Shown here: in pieces, positions 43,249-51,494 of the stretch
Layout of the letters: each line of letters opens with the position of its first letter
Numbering within the stretch: position 1 is the first letter of the stretch
Source of the DNA: Flammeovirgaceae bacterium 311
GTDB taxonomy: Bacteria > Bacteroidota > Bacteroidia > Cytophagales > Cyclobacteriaceae
Reading direction: 5' to 3'
Assembly: GCA_000597885.1 (NCBI GenBank)
Contig: CP004371.1
Span: forward strand, 310,001 to 374,000
Length of the DNA stretch: 64,000 nucleotides
The notes under the pieces: generated by a model
Told to the model about the DNA's origin: nothing
The model's database searches: none
What the model saw: the letters and a program-made list of their open reading frames with translations, nothing else
Made by a program: the position numbers and the translations under genes

Positions 43249-44124
43249 ATGACAATCGTAGATTTAATTGGAAACACCCCTCTGGTGGAAATGAAAACCC
43301 TTTCCCCTAAAAAGGGTGTTAAAATATTTGGTAAACTGGAGGGGCAAAATCCCGGTGGGAGTGTAAAGGACCGTGCAGCCTACAACATGATTAAAAGTGC
43401 AATGGATCGTGGAGAAGTAAAGCGCGGCGATAAGCTGGTGGAAGCTACCAGCGGGAATACCGGCATTGCCCTGGCTATGATTGCGCGGGCGCTGGACCTG
43501 CACATGACCCTGATCATGCCCGATAATGCCACTGCAGAACGTGTACGTTCTATGAGTGCCTATGGTGCAGAAGTTATTCTTACCCCTGCCGATCGTACTA
43601 TTGAATATTCACGGGAGCTGGCAGAGGAGATGTCGGAAAAGCAGGGGTATACTACCCTCAATCAGTTTGGGAATCCGGATAACTACTGGGCACATTACCA
43701 AACAACCGGCCCCGAGATTTGGCGTGACACAGATGGACTCGTAACGCATTTTGTATCTGCCATGGGCACTACAGGTACCATCATGGGGGTATCCCGTTAC
43801 CTGAAGGAGCAAAATAATGCGGTACAGATAGTAGGTACACAACCCACTGAAGGTTCCTGTATCCCTGGCATCCGTCGCTGGTCTCCGGAGTTTTTACCAA
43901 AGATCTACGAAAAGCAGCGGGTGGATCGCATCATGGACGTAAGTGAGCAAAATGCTGTGGAGATGACCCGCAAACTGGCAAAGGAAGAAGCCATCATGGC
44001 AGGCATGAGCAGTGGAGGAGCCCTGCACGCCGCCCTGGAGCTGGCAGAAGAGCTGGAATACGGACTAATCGTATTTATCGTATGCGACAGGGGAGACCGC
44101 TACCTGAGTTCTGACCTCTTTTAG
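43249..44124 (+). CDS. cysM: Cysteine synthase B
   Basis: PLP-dependent O-acetylserine sulfhydrylase that makes cysteine from O-acetylserine and sulfide or thiosulfate. NTPLVEMKTL opens the protein. The PLP Lys lies in GGSVKDRAAYN (about residue 41), the substrate loop is EATSGNTGIALAM (about 65-77) and the PLP phosphate loop AMGTTGTIMGVSRYL is present. EGSCIPGIRRWSPEFLP favours CysM over CysK. At 291 aa length is normal. A strong terminator follows. Confidence 0.94.
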   Translation: MTIVDLIGNTPLVEMKTLSPKKGVKIFGKLEGQNPGGSVKDRAAYNMIKSAMDRGEVKRGDKLVEATSGNTGIALAMIARALDLHMTLIMPDNATAERVRSMSAYGAEVILTPADRTIEYSRELAEEMSEKQGYTTLNQFGNPDNYWAHYQTTGPEIWRDTDGLVTHFVSAMGTTGTIMGVSRYLKEQNNAVQIVGTQPTEGSCIPGIRRWSPEFLPKIYEKQRVDRIMDVSEQNAVEMTRKLAKEEAIMAGMSSGGALHAALELAEELEYGLIVFIVCDRGDRYLSSDLF

Positions 44125-44164
44125 GGAAAGCTTACAGCTGCTTTTAGTGCTTAAAAATAGAGAA

Positions 44165-44202
44165 GGGATTTGTTGACTAAACACCAGCAAATCCTTTTTT
44201 TT
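44165..44202 (+). terminator. Intrinsic terminator after cysM
   Basis: GGATTTGTTG (44166-44175) and CAGCAAATCC (44185-44194) form a 10-bp stem with one G-T or mismatch pair and a 9-nt loop, followed by eight T. Confidence 0.85.
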
Positions 44203-44335
44203 ATTCATCAGCTCCTGTCATAAATGTTTCAAAAGGCAGTGCAATAAAAAAATATTTCTATTCATACCTGTAACCAGCCACTACTTTTGAGCATCTAAAG
44301 ATTAAAGCGTTCATCATTTAACCATTATCAACCTT

Positions 44336-45277
44336 ATGAAACTTTTATTCAACCCTATACAGGCATTCCTACTGTTATATTTATTTGCAGGAGCCTCCTG
44401 TGCATCTGTTGATGACTTTCATAATGATCCCTACTGGATAAGAGAATTTTCCATGAATGAACCAGGTAATTTAGAAGTAAAGACCTCAGGTGGAAACATT
44501 ACTGTGGAGGGCCATGGAGGTAATAAGGTAAGGGTGGAAATGCATGTAAATGCTGGCGGCAGAAGCATTGATTCAACAGATTATAAAGCAGCGGAAGTGC
44601 TGGAGAATTATGAGATTGATGTGAGCAAATCAGGCAATACTGTTTATGCCATTGCAAAAGGAAAGAGCAGAGGCTGGTTTGGTAATAACAACACCAGTAT
44701 TTCATTCAGGGTGTATGTTCCAACAGAGATGGCCTGTGAGCTAAACACCAGTGGAGGCTCTATTACCATTGCAGGGGTGAGCGGCAACCAAAGGGTGCGG
44801 ACCAGTGGCGGCACGCTGAACATCAAAAATATTGACGGTGATATGGAAGCCAGAACATCTGGTGGCGGTATTAATGTGGAGCAGTACAGAGGTGTGCTGG
44901 TGGCTAAGACAAGCGGTGGTACTATTCGTATGGAAGATGCAAAAGGCGATCTGGATGTAAGTACCTCTGGCGGAAGTATCAAACTGGATAATATCTCTGG
45001 CAGGGTGCAGGCAAGTACCAGCGGAGGCAGTATCAATGCCAATATTCTAGAGTTAAATCAACTGCTGGCCTTAAAAACCAGCGGAGGCAGCATACATGCC
45101 GTAGTACCCAAAGGAGTAGGAATTGATCTTGATCTTAAGGGCAATCGTGTTAACACACAGCTTACCAATTTCGACGGACAGGTTGAAAAAAATAAAATCA
45201 GGGGCAGCATGAATGGTGGAGGTATACGAGTGGAAATGTCAACCTCCGGTGGTAATGTAAATCTTGATTATCAATAG
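44336..45277 (+). CDS. DUF4097-type repeat lipoprotein
   Basis: A 313-residue exported protein with a lipobox (AGASC, Cys near residue 22). The central part consists of consecutive units beginning TSGG: five are exactly 18 residues apart, flanked by less regular ones (TSGGNI at the start, TSGGSIHAV and TSGGNVNL at the end). This is the pattern of a beta-helix/beta-solenoid of the DUF4097 (putative adhesin) family. Function is unknown; such proteins are often linked to envelope stress or adhesion. It is a single gene with a probable terminator at 45363. Confidence 0.85.
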   Translation: MKLLFNPIQAFLLLYLFAGASCASVDDFHNDPYWIREFSMNEPGNLEVKTSGGNITVEGHGGNKVRVEMHVNAGGRSIDSTDYKAAEVLENYEIDVSKSGNTVYAIAKGKSRGWFGNNNTSISFRVYVPTEMACELNTSGGSITIAGVSGNQRVRTSGGTLNIKNIDGDMEARTSGGGINVEQYRGVLVAKTSGGTIRMEDAKGDLDVSTSGGSIKLDNISGRVQASTSGGSINANILELNQLLALKTSGGSIHAVVPKGVGIDLDLKGNRVNTQLTNFDGQVEKNKIRGSMNGGGIRVEMSTSGGNVNLDYQ

Positions 45278-45771
45278 TAGTCCTTAAAACCTACCTTGCC
45301 GACATTGATAAAACACTAACGAATATTTTATTGAACACTAGTAGCTGAAAAGTTCAATTTCAAGCGGGCAACCAACTGTTAAAGAATGGATGCTCGCTAT
45401 TTTTCTTTTTAACCATATTCTAAAGCGACTGCATATAGGTTGAAGCTCCCAAAACTGCTTAAAAGCCTCTCCTAAAAGAATATTAATGGGACAGGAATAT
45501 TACGTTTGAAATTAAAGGCAGAATAAATTTAGCTACAGCAGCAGATACTGCTGTACAGCCTTTATGCTGATGAACGTTACAGCAGAGTTTTGTAGATTTA
45601 CTTGAAGCATGGCAGTTTAATAGAATATGTATCAGAAGGTTATAGAGTTTATTTTAAGCTTTACTTTAATGTATAAAATAGAATGATATGTAAAAAATAT
45701 ACATCATTTAAAAAATCTTGCAACAAGCTGTATGCCGCAGATGGTAATTTTGAGCAATCAATTATCCAGCT
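45278..45771. other. Intergenic region downstream of the DUF4097 gene
   Basis: Apart from a terminator-like hairpin (45363-45404) it is AT-rich and featureless. It must hold the promoter of the DUF3703 gene. No RNA gene was recognised. Confidence 0.4.
45363..45404 (+). terminator. Terminator-like hairpin after the DUF4097 gene
   Basis: AGCGGGCA (45363-45370) pairs with TGCTCGCT (45391-45398) with one G-T pair, loop of 20 nt, followed by a T-rich tail. Confidence 0.5.
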
Positions 45772-46137
45772 ATGAAATTCAATTTTTTTATACCAGGCGG
45801 CTTAAAACAATATTTTCAGGCAGAGATCAATCATGCTGCAGTAGCACTTTCAGCAGGAGACTATCCGAATGCGTGGTACCACCTCGAAAGAGCCCATATC
45901 CTGGGGCAGGCTTATCCTGTTGAACATACTTATGCGCACTGGAAAATGCTACAGTTAGGCTTTCGCATTAAAAGCGCCATGGAGATCAGAGGGCAGTTGC
46001 TGCGACTGCTGGCAGGAGGAGTAAAGTCATTTATCGGTGTTATTCCTACAGGAAATACTGGTGGCGCCAATGTAAACCCACTGCAGCCAATGGAAATACC
46101 TAAGGATCTAAAGGAGATACTGGAGCAGTATTCATAA
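45772..46137 (+). CDS. DUF3703 family protein
   Basis: A 121-residue soluble protein without signal peptide. The segment AEINHAAVALSAGDYPNAWYHLERAHILGQAYPVEHTYAHWKML is the helical core of the DUF3703 family, reminiscent of a TPR hairpin. The C-terminal half has the conserved stretch GIPTGNTGGANVNPLQPM-like (here VIPTGNTGGANVNP). Function is unknown, though members are often found near metal-resistance genes; none is adjacent here. A terminator follows directly. Confidence 0.85.
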   Translation: MKFNFFIPGGLKQYFQAEINHAAVALSAGDYPNAWYHLERAHILGQAYPVEHTYAHWKMLQLGFRIKSAMEIRGQLLRLLAGGVKSFIGVIPTGNTGGANVNPLQPMEIPKDLKEILEQYS

Positions 46138-46140
46138 AAA

Positions 46141-46173
46141 AGGTCCTGACGTAAGCCAGAACCTTTTTTTATA
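46141..46173 (+). terminator. Terminator between convergent DUF3703 and OMP genes
   Basis: AAGGTCCTG and CCAGAACCTT can pair (with one mismatch) around a short loop, followed by seven T on the plus strand. The A-run on the other side makes it usable by the minus-strand gene too. Confidence 0.65.
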
Positions 46174-46193
46174 TTCGATTACTGCGAAACTGC

Positions 46194-46802
46194 TTATTCA
46201 GCACTGTTTCTGTTGTTCCTGCCAGGCAGGTAAATATTGAAACCTAGTCCGAAAGACAGTCCGGAGCTGGATGTACCTATGTTAATATCAGAGTTTGAAC
46301 GGGTAAATCCGACAGAACCCTCCAGTGCAACATTTTCGGCAACAAAATGAGCATAACCTGCTCTAAGTCCCAGCACTGATGAAAATATAGCATCTTCGTC
46401 GCTGTTCTCTAAAGAACTACCGCCAACACCAGCGAGTGCCTCACCAAACCACCTGCCGGAAGCACGTGCTCCTTCAGGGAAAAAGTATCGTACAAATGGG
46501 GTCAATCCCCAGTAAAATTGTTCTCCATTGTCATAAGCAATCAAACCTAATTGAGTTTGGACACCTATCACTGCATTATCGCTCACAAAATATCCGGCTC
46601 TTGGCATCAACTCAAATGAGAATGTTTCTGATTTAAAATTGTAGCCAAGGTTACCAACACTAGCACCAAACATCCAGTTGCCCTGTTGAATGGCTTCACC
46701 AGCTACCGGTGCTCGAACCTGTGGCCTGGGTATATCAGTTTGTGCTGTAGCAATAAGACTAGTGGCAAAAAATGCCAGAATAAGTAAAAATGGTTGTTTC
46801 AT
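46194..46802 (-). CDS. Outer-membrane beta-barrel protein
   Basis: A 202-residue protein with a signal peptide (MKQPFLLILAFFATSLIATAQ) and alternating amphipathic strands: NWMFGASVGNLGYNFKSETFSFELMPRAGYFV, NAVIGVQTQLGLIAYD, FYWGLTPFVRYFF and a final LSFGLGFNIYLPG. This is an OmpW/OmpA-barrel-like eight-strand porin-type protein. The C-terminus does not end in aromatic residue (RNNRNSAE follows the last strand), which is unusual but seen in this group. No ligand can be inferred. Confidence 0.8.
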   Translation of the reverse strand: MKQPFLLILAFFATSLIATAQTDIPRPQVRAPVAGEAIQQGNWMFGASVGNLGYNFKSETFSFELMPRAGYFVSDNAVIGVQTQLGLIAYDNGEQFYWGLTPFVRYFFPEGARASGRWFGEALAGVGGSSLENSDEDAIFSSVLGLRAGYAHFVAENVALEGSVGFTRSNSDINIGTSSSGLSFGLGFNIYLPGRNNRNSAE

Positions 46803-47061
46803 AACTTGAAAAATTAGTTTAACAAATAAGCCTCCTCTTAATAAGCTACGGGAAAGCTCATAAAGGGTTTGATTAGGTTGGCTTTTTTAAACTACTATAC
46901 ATTTCCACTATGGCACAAGAATTTAGTTAAAGTGTTAGATGAAGTAAACCCAGATCTTTAAATAAAAGCTATTGAACAGCTTTTATGCATAGGTTAAACA
47001 AACCGTTCATCTATGGCATGGAATTTAATTTGACTGAAATTCTCACAATTTTAATTAAGCA

Positions 47062-48696
47062 GTGTTGAAGTCTTTTGAATGCCTTTCTGTAAAATGGAAA
47101 GGCACAGGATTTATTTTACATCCCTTTCAGCTAATGTTTTTTACACAATTTATCCCTGAGCACATTATCGCTACCCTTTATACAAGGGGCAGTTTACAGG
47201 TTAGTCTATCAGGCTTTACACTCTCTCTGAAGAACAGACTGATGCATGCTACCCTCACCAGCGTAGAGTCTGTAACTTTAAATGGAAAGGCCCTGCCCCT
47301 TGATATTATTGCGATCAATGCAGGGAATGATACCACCTACCGTGCATCAGAGATCAATGAAAAGAATCCGATAGACTTTCCTTTAAGGAAAACTTTACAT
47401 GTAGAAGTACAAAAGACTGTAAGTGAAGGTGATGTGCAGGAATATGTAATCCAGTTTGTAGCACGTCCCTTTGGCCGGCTCCTCTTAAAATTTAAGGATA
47501 CTGTTAAAGGAAAGGACACCGGCCCGGAGAAGCTGAAAATACCGAGGGCAGAAGAAAACGATTATAGTGACAGTATAATAGAGGAGAGGCTGAAGTTTGC
47601 AGAAGTCCATGCAGGGGTAAAGTTAAAGCAGTTGCGTCAGCATGGTATCGATCCTGAAAGTGTACAGGGAAACTGTGAGAATTATATCGGTGCTGCACAG
47701 GTCCCCATTGGACTGGCCGGCCCCATTCTTATAAATGGAGAGTTTGCAAAGGGTGAGTTTATGGTGCCGCTGGCAACTACAGAAGGTACACTTGTTGCTT
47801 CTTATAACAGGGGCATTAAGGTATTGAACCTTTGCGGAGGTGTAACAACCACTGTATCTGATGATGTGATGCAGCGTGCGCCGGTTTTCACCTTTGCAGA
47901 TGCACGGCTTGCGCTGAAATTCAAGCATTGGGTAGAAGATCATTTCGATGAGTTACAGCAGCATTCCGGTTCTTCATCTCAGTATGCTAAACTACTGCGG
48001 GTAGAAAGCTTTCTCTCTAACAACTTTGCTTTTCTGCGTTTTAACTTTCGCACAGGCGATGCTGCCGGGCAGAATATGGTGACGAAAGCAGCTTATGAAG
48101 GCTGCTTGTGGTTATTGGAGCATTGCCCATACAAACCTGAACATTTCTTTCTGGAATCAAACATGGCTACAGACAAAAAGCCCTCACAGATAAACACTTT
48201 ACTTACGCGAGGCAAAAGGGTTACTGCAGAAATCATTTTCAGGAAAGAGGTACTGGAGCAGGAGTTGCGTGTAACGGCACAGCAGCTGGATTATCATCGG
48301 GCTGTCGGTAATATAGGTGCGATGTTGTCGGGCACTAATAATAATGGATTACATTCGGTCAATGCAATTGCTGCACTCTTTATTGCCACCGGGCAGGACG
48401 TGGCAAATGTAGCAGAATCATCGGCATGCCTTACCCATGCAGAAGTACTTTCCAATGGAGATTTGTATGCTTCTATCACCTTACCTTCTTTAATTGTAGC
48501 CACCTATGGCGGCGGCACAGGCCTGGCAACACAGCGGGAGTGCCTGGAGCTGATGAACTGCTATGGTGAAGGAAAGGCTAAAAAACTGGCAGAAATAGTG
48601 GCAGGTGTAGTAGCTGCAGGCGAAATTTCACTGGCGGCGGCTATTTCATCTGCAGACTGGGTGACCAGCCATGAAGCCTTTGGCAGAAACAGATAA
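47062..48696 (+). CDS. Hydroxymethylglutaryl-CoA reductase, class I, with N-terminal extension
   Basis: Reduces HMG-CoA to mevalonate with NADPH, the committed step of the mevalonate route to isoprenoids. Class I features are seen: ATTEGTLVASYNRG (catalytic Glu about residue 240), RTGDAAGQNMVTKA, DKKPSQIN (catalytic Lys about 371), ATGQDVANVAESS (catalytic Asp about 445) and a late His in TSHEAFG. About 170 residues precede the core and resemble no membrane anchor; they look beta-rich. The start is uncertain: GTG at 47062, or ATG at 47146. The gene stands alone, so the other mevalonate genes must lie elsewhere. Confidence 0.9.
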   Translation: MLKSFECLSVKWKGTGFILHPFQLMFFTQFIPEHIIATLYTRGSLQVSLSGFTLSLKNRLMHATLTSVESVTLNGKALPLDIIAINAGNDTTYRASEINEKNPIDFPLRKTLHVEVQKTVSEGDVQEYVIQFVARPFGRLLLKFKDTVKGKDTGPEKLKIPRAEENDYSDSIIEERLKFAEVHAGVKLKQLRQHGIDPESVQGNCENYIGAAQVPIGLAGPILINGEFAKGEFMVPLATTEGTLVASYNRGIKVLNLCGGVTTTVSDDVMQRAPVFTFADARLALKFKHWVEDHFDELQQHSGSSSQYAKLLRVESFLSNNFAFLRFNFRTGDAAGQNMVTKAAYEGCLWLLEHCPYKPEHFFLESNMATDKKPSQINTLLTRGKRVTAEIIFRKEVLEQELRVTAQQLDYHRAVGNIGAMLSGTNNNGLHSVNAIAALFIATGQDVANVAESSACLTHAEVLSNGDLYASITLPSLIVATYGGGTGLATQRECLELMNCYGEGKAKKLAEIVAGVVAAGEISLAAAISSADWVTSHEAFGRNR

Positions 48697-48901
48697 TATG
48701 CTGCAGCCTTGTCTTTGTAAATCTCAGTGCGGAAAAAGGTTCATTTCATCAAAATTTTTAGGTCAATACGTAACAAAAACTTAAGATTGGAGAAAATTTT
48801 ACCGCTGTTGGATTATAATTTAGCAGCAGGAAAGCTCGGGCTTACAGAAGCACTGATCTAACCCCAAAAGAAGTATAAGCTTATAAAATTTAAGGAATAG
48901 A

Positions 48902-49672
48902 ATGTTGAAGAGAGTTTATATGATGGCAGCCCTGCTATTTTGCTGCATAGTAGAGGTACAGGCACAGGCACAACAGCAAAAGGAAATTGCCAGTAGCACC
49001 AACGGCTGGTTTTTATTGATGAACGAGTTCAGGTTCAGTCCAAAATGGTTTCTGTCTACGGAGGTGCATCTTCGCAGGGCCGATCATGTGGTGAATGAGT
49101 GGCAGCAAATTCTGTTAAGGCCCGCCATTAATTACCGGATTACACCGGCAATTGATTTTGGTGTTGGTTATACATATATCAGAAGTTTTCCATATGGTGA
49201 GCAACCCCTGCGGACAATCGTTCCTGAAAATCAGCTCTGGCAACAGCTGCACATGCGTCATTCCATAGGCAAAGTGGGGCTGATGCATCGGTACCGGCTG
49301 GAGGAACGATGGATAGGAAGTATTCAGCCAGATGATGAGGGCGGTTTTATGATTGAGGGGAGCGACTATGCACAGCGGTTTCGGTACCGCTTATTTGCCA
49401 GAGTTCCTCTTTACAATATAGAGGAGGGGCAGAAACAGCTGTTTATTTCGGCCTGGGATGAATTGTTCATTAATCTTGAAAGAGACTTCATGTTCAGTAA
49501 TTTTCAGCAGAACAGGATTTATATTGGCCTGGGCTACCAGTTCAGCCCCATGGTTAACCTGCAGGCAGGGTATATGAGTCAGGTGGTCCGCAAGCTAAAT
49601 GGTTTCCAGTACGAAAGAAATCCCACCATAAACGTATCCCTCTTTTATAATATCGATTTGTACAAAAAATAA
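48902..49672 (+). CDS. DUF2490 outer-membrane protein
   Basis: A 256-residue protein with a cleavable signal (MLKRVYMMAALLFCCIVEVQAQ) and a beta-barrel pattern: NGWFLLMNEFRFSPKWFLSTEVHLRR, WQQILLRPAINYRI, FGVGYTYIRSFPYGEQP, MHRYRLEERWIG, and a final NVSLFYNIDLYK. NEWQQILLRP and HRYRLEERW are typical of DUF2490. These are predicted outer-membrane barrels of unknown function. A good terminator follows. Confidence 0.87.
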   Translation: MLKRVYMMAALLFCCIVEVQAQAQQQKEIASSTNGWFLLMNEFRFSPKWFLSTEVHLRRADHVVNEWQQILLRPAINYRITPAIDFGVGYTYIRSFPYGEQPLRTIVPENQLWQQLHMRHSIGKVGLMHRYRLEERWIGSIQPDDEGGFMIEGSDYAQRFRYRLFARVPLYNIEEGQKQLFISAWDELFINLERDFMFSNFQQNRIYIGLGYQFSPMVNLQAGYMSQVVRKLNGFQYERNPTINVSLFYNIDLYKK

Positions 49673-49700
49673 AGATCGATAGCATTTAGCATTACAGATA

Positions 49701-49733
49701 AAAAAAGCCCGCTACTGCAACGGGCGTTTTTTT
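49701..49733 (+). terminator. Bidirectional intrinsic terminator
   Basis: GCCCG (49707-49711) and CGGGC (49721-49725) form the stem with a 9-nt loop. T-run on the right and A-run on the left let it serve both convergent genes. Confidence 0.85.
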
Positions 49734-49751
49734 ATGTGGTGGAGACTTATT

Positions 49752-50492
49752 TTAAACTTCAAATACAAAAAAGGGGGTTTCGTAACCTGCTTTGATGAGC
49801 ACCGGTTTGGAAACATTAAAGACCATAACACCTCCATTGGTTTCTCCCTCGAGTGTTCCAATATGGGCATGGCCGTGAAAAGCTGCAATTACCTGTTTTC
49901 TGTTCAGTGGTTCTGCCAGCCGCGATGATCCTAAAAAGGGAAATATTACTTCAGGTTCTCCTCTTACGGTATCAATAACCGGAGAATAATGCAGCACAGC
50001 GATTTTTTTCAGATTACTATATTCACTATCAAGCCGGGAGAGGGCTCTTTCCAGGTGCAGTGCTTCTTCTACAGCTTCCTGTACAAATGCTTTATTTGCA
50101 CCTTCGCCAAACATAGAAAGCATATATTTATCAAAACCACCTCCAAATCCTTTCACACCAGCAAACCCAACATCGCCTATCACAAAAGCTTCGCCATCCA
50201 ATATATGTACATTATCATTCTGCAGGGTATGGCGAATAAGCTTATGGCGGCCTTTCTCATGATCGTGGTTACCAAGTACGCCAATAACGGGTATTGTACA
50301 TGATTTCAGCTCTTCGGCAAGCACTTGTGCTTCCACCTCATCGCCGGTATTGGTTAAGTCGCCACAGAGTAAAAGCACATCTGCTCTTCTGGAAGCTTCC
50401 TTAAAAAATTCTACCCATTTACCTGAATCAGTTTCTTTTACGTGAATATCGCCAACGGCTGCTATGCGGGTTTTTTTGGTTTCTTCTTCCAT
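49752..50492 (-). CDS. Calcineurin-like metallophosphoesterase
   Basis: A 246-residue cytoplasmic phosphoesterase. All metal-binding motifs are present: AVGDIHV (residues 11-17), LLCGDLTNTGDE, VLGNHDHE, and AAFHGHAHIG near the C-terminus. HYSPVIDTV supplies a further His. Relatives act on cyclic nucleotides, nucleotides or phosphoproteins; the substrate is not evident. It starts 8 bp after the nucleotidyltransferase-like gene, so the two are probably a unit. Confidence 0.9.
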   Translation of the reverse strand: MEEETKKTRIAAVGDIHVKETDSGKWVEFFKEASRRADVLLLCGDLTNTGDEVEAQVLAEELKSCTIPVIGVLGNHDHEKGRHKLIRHTLQNDNVHILDGEAFVIGDVGFAGVKGFGGGFDKYMLSMFGEGANKAFVQEAVEEALHLERALSRLDSEYSNLKKIAVLHYSPVIDTVRGEPEVIFPFLGSSRLAEPLNRKQVIAAFHGHAHIGTLEGETNGGVMVFNVSKPVLIKAGYETPFFVFEV

Positions 50493-50500
50493 AAAATATA

Positions 50501-51244
50501 TTATACAGTCTTGATGGTAGTAACTTTATAATTCCAGTCTTTGATATCTATCGCATACTGGGTCTGGTCAATAATAGGTCCGCGGCACACCTTTTCCTGA
50601 GAAGAGGGCAGATCATATTGCAGGCGTGCTCTTTCCATCAGCTCATCAAACAAATGCCTGGGAATAATTTCATGGTAATCGGCAGGATAAATAAATTGAA
50701 ACATCACAAACTGGGCAAGCAGTAAATGCCAGTGCTGATCGAGCCTGAATAAAACTCTTTTCCAATCGAGCTTTTTGCCCCACTTTAGTAAAATGTGGTT
50801 AACATCGGCACCATCGAAGTGTTCGCGGTTCTGTACATATATTTTACACCATAGCAGTTCTTCTGCGGGTATGTATTTTATGGGCACATCAAAGAGTACC
50901 CCCTCGGTGGCATGTTCGTACCAGCTATCGTCTACCGTACAGATGTTATTTACAGTATCGAAAATGATATCTATAAAGTGTTCTCCTTTAAACACTTTTG
51001 CCAGCCAGCGCACATCTGTTAATTCAGTACGATAGCCATGTTCGGAGAAGTGCTTCATGATTTTGGGGTATTCACTTGATTTACAGAAAACATCCAGGTC
51101 TTTGGTGTCCCGGTAAATCCCAGTATAATGAAACATGGCAAAACCACCGCCCAGCATATATTGAGCACCACTTTCATTCAGTAAAGTAAGTGCCTCCTTA
51201 TAGAAAGCCTGTGCTTCCTTTTTATGTTCTTCCGTTAGTATCAT
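50501..51244 (-). CDS. Nucleotidyltransferase-fold protein
   Basis: A 247-residue soluble protein of the nucleotidyltransferase (Pol beta / MNT-like) superfamily. The GG motif appears as YMLGGGFAMFHYTGIYRDTKDLDVFC, with the Asp-x-Asp pair in KDLDVF, and a third acidic residue in FIDIIFDT, giving a complete catalytic triad. The C-terminal half is helical and unassigned. It is close to proteins annotated as nucleotidyltransferase domain enzymes that modify small molecules or tRNA, but the target is unknown. The phosphoesterase follows after 8 bp. Confidence 0.82.
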   Translation of the reverse strand: MILTEEHKKEAQAFYKEALTLLNESGAQYMLGGGFAMFHYTGIYRDTKDLDVFCKSSEYPKIMKHFSEHGYRTELTDVRWLAKVFKGEHFIDIIFDTVNNICTVDDSWYEHATEGVLFDVPIKYIPAEELLWCKIYVQNREHFDGADVNHILLKWGKKLDWKRVLFRLDQHWHLLLAQFVMFQFIYPADYHEIIPRHLFDELMERARLQYDLPSSQEKVCRGPIIDQTQYAIDIKDWNYKVTTIKTV

Positions 51245-51494
51245 AAAAATTGGTTAACTCTTCAATTAATGTAATTCGCCTGTTCAAATCAGAAGCATTA
51301 AATTTTTCTGCTTTGAACAGGAATAGCCGACGGGTTCCAGTGTAGGTATCCTAATGTAACAGCCGGGAATATTTCTACTGAGTTCTTTTATACTATATAT
51401 ACGGAAGATTTGTTCCAGGTTTTAGGTCCGGAAGCTAAAATTGCATGATTCTAATAAGCATGGGAGTATGCAAAATTTACCAACGGTATAAATT

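Noticed and set aside
47337-47943. Minus-strand frames opposite HMG-CoA reductase
   Set aside because: They lie wholly within a gene whose catalytic residues are all in the plus frame, and they have no recognisable domains.
51241-51494. A GTTCAAATC sequence near 51287 resembling a tRNA T-arm
   Set aside because: No acceptor or anticodon stem can be built around it, so it is not a tRNA.
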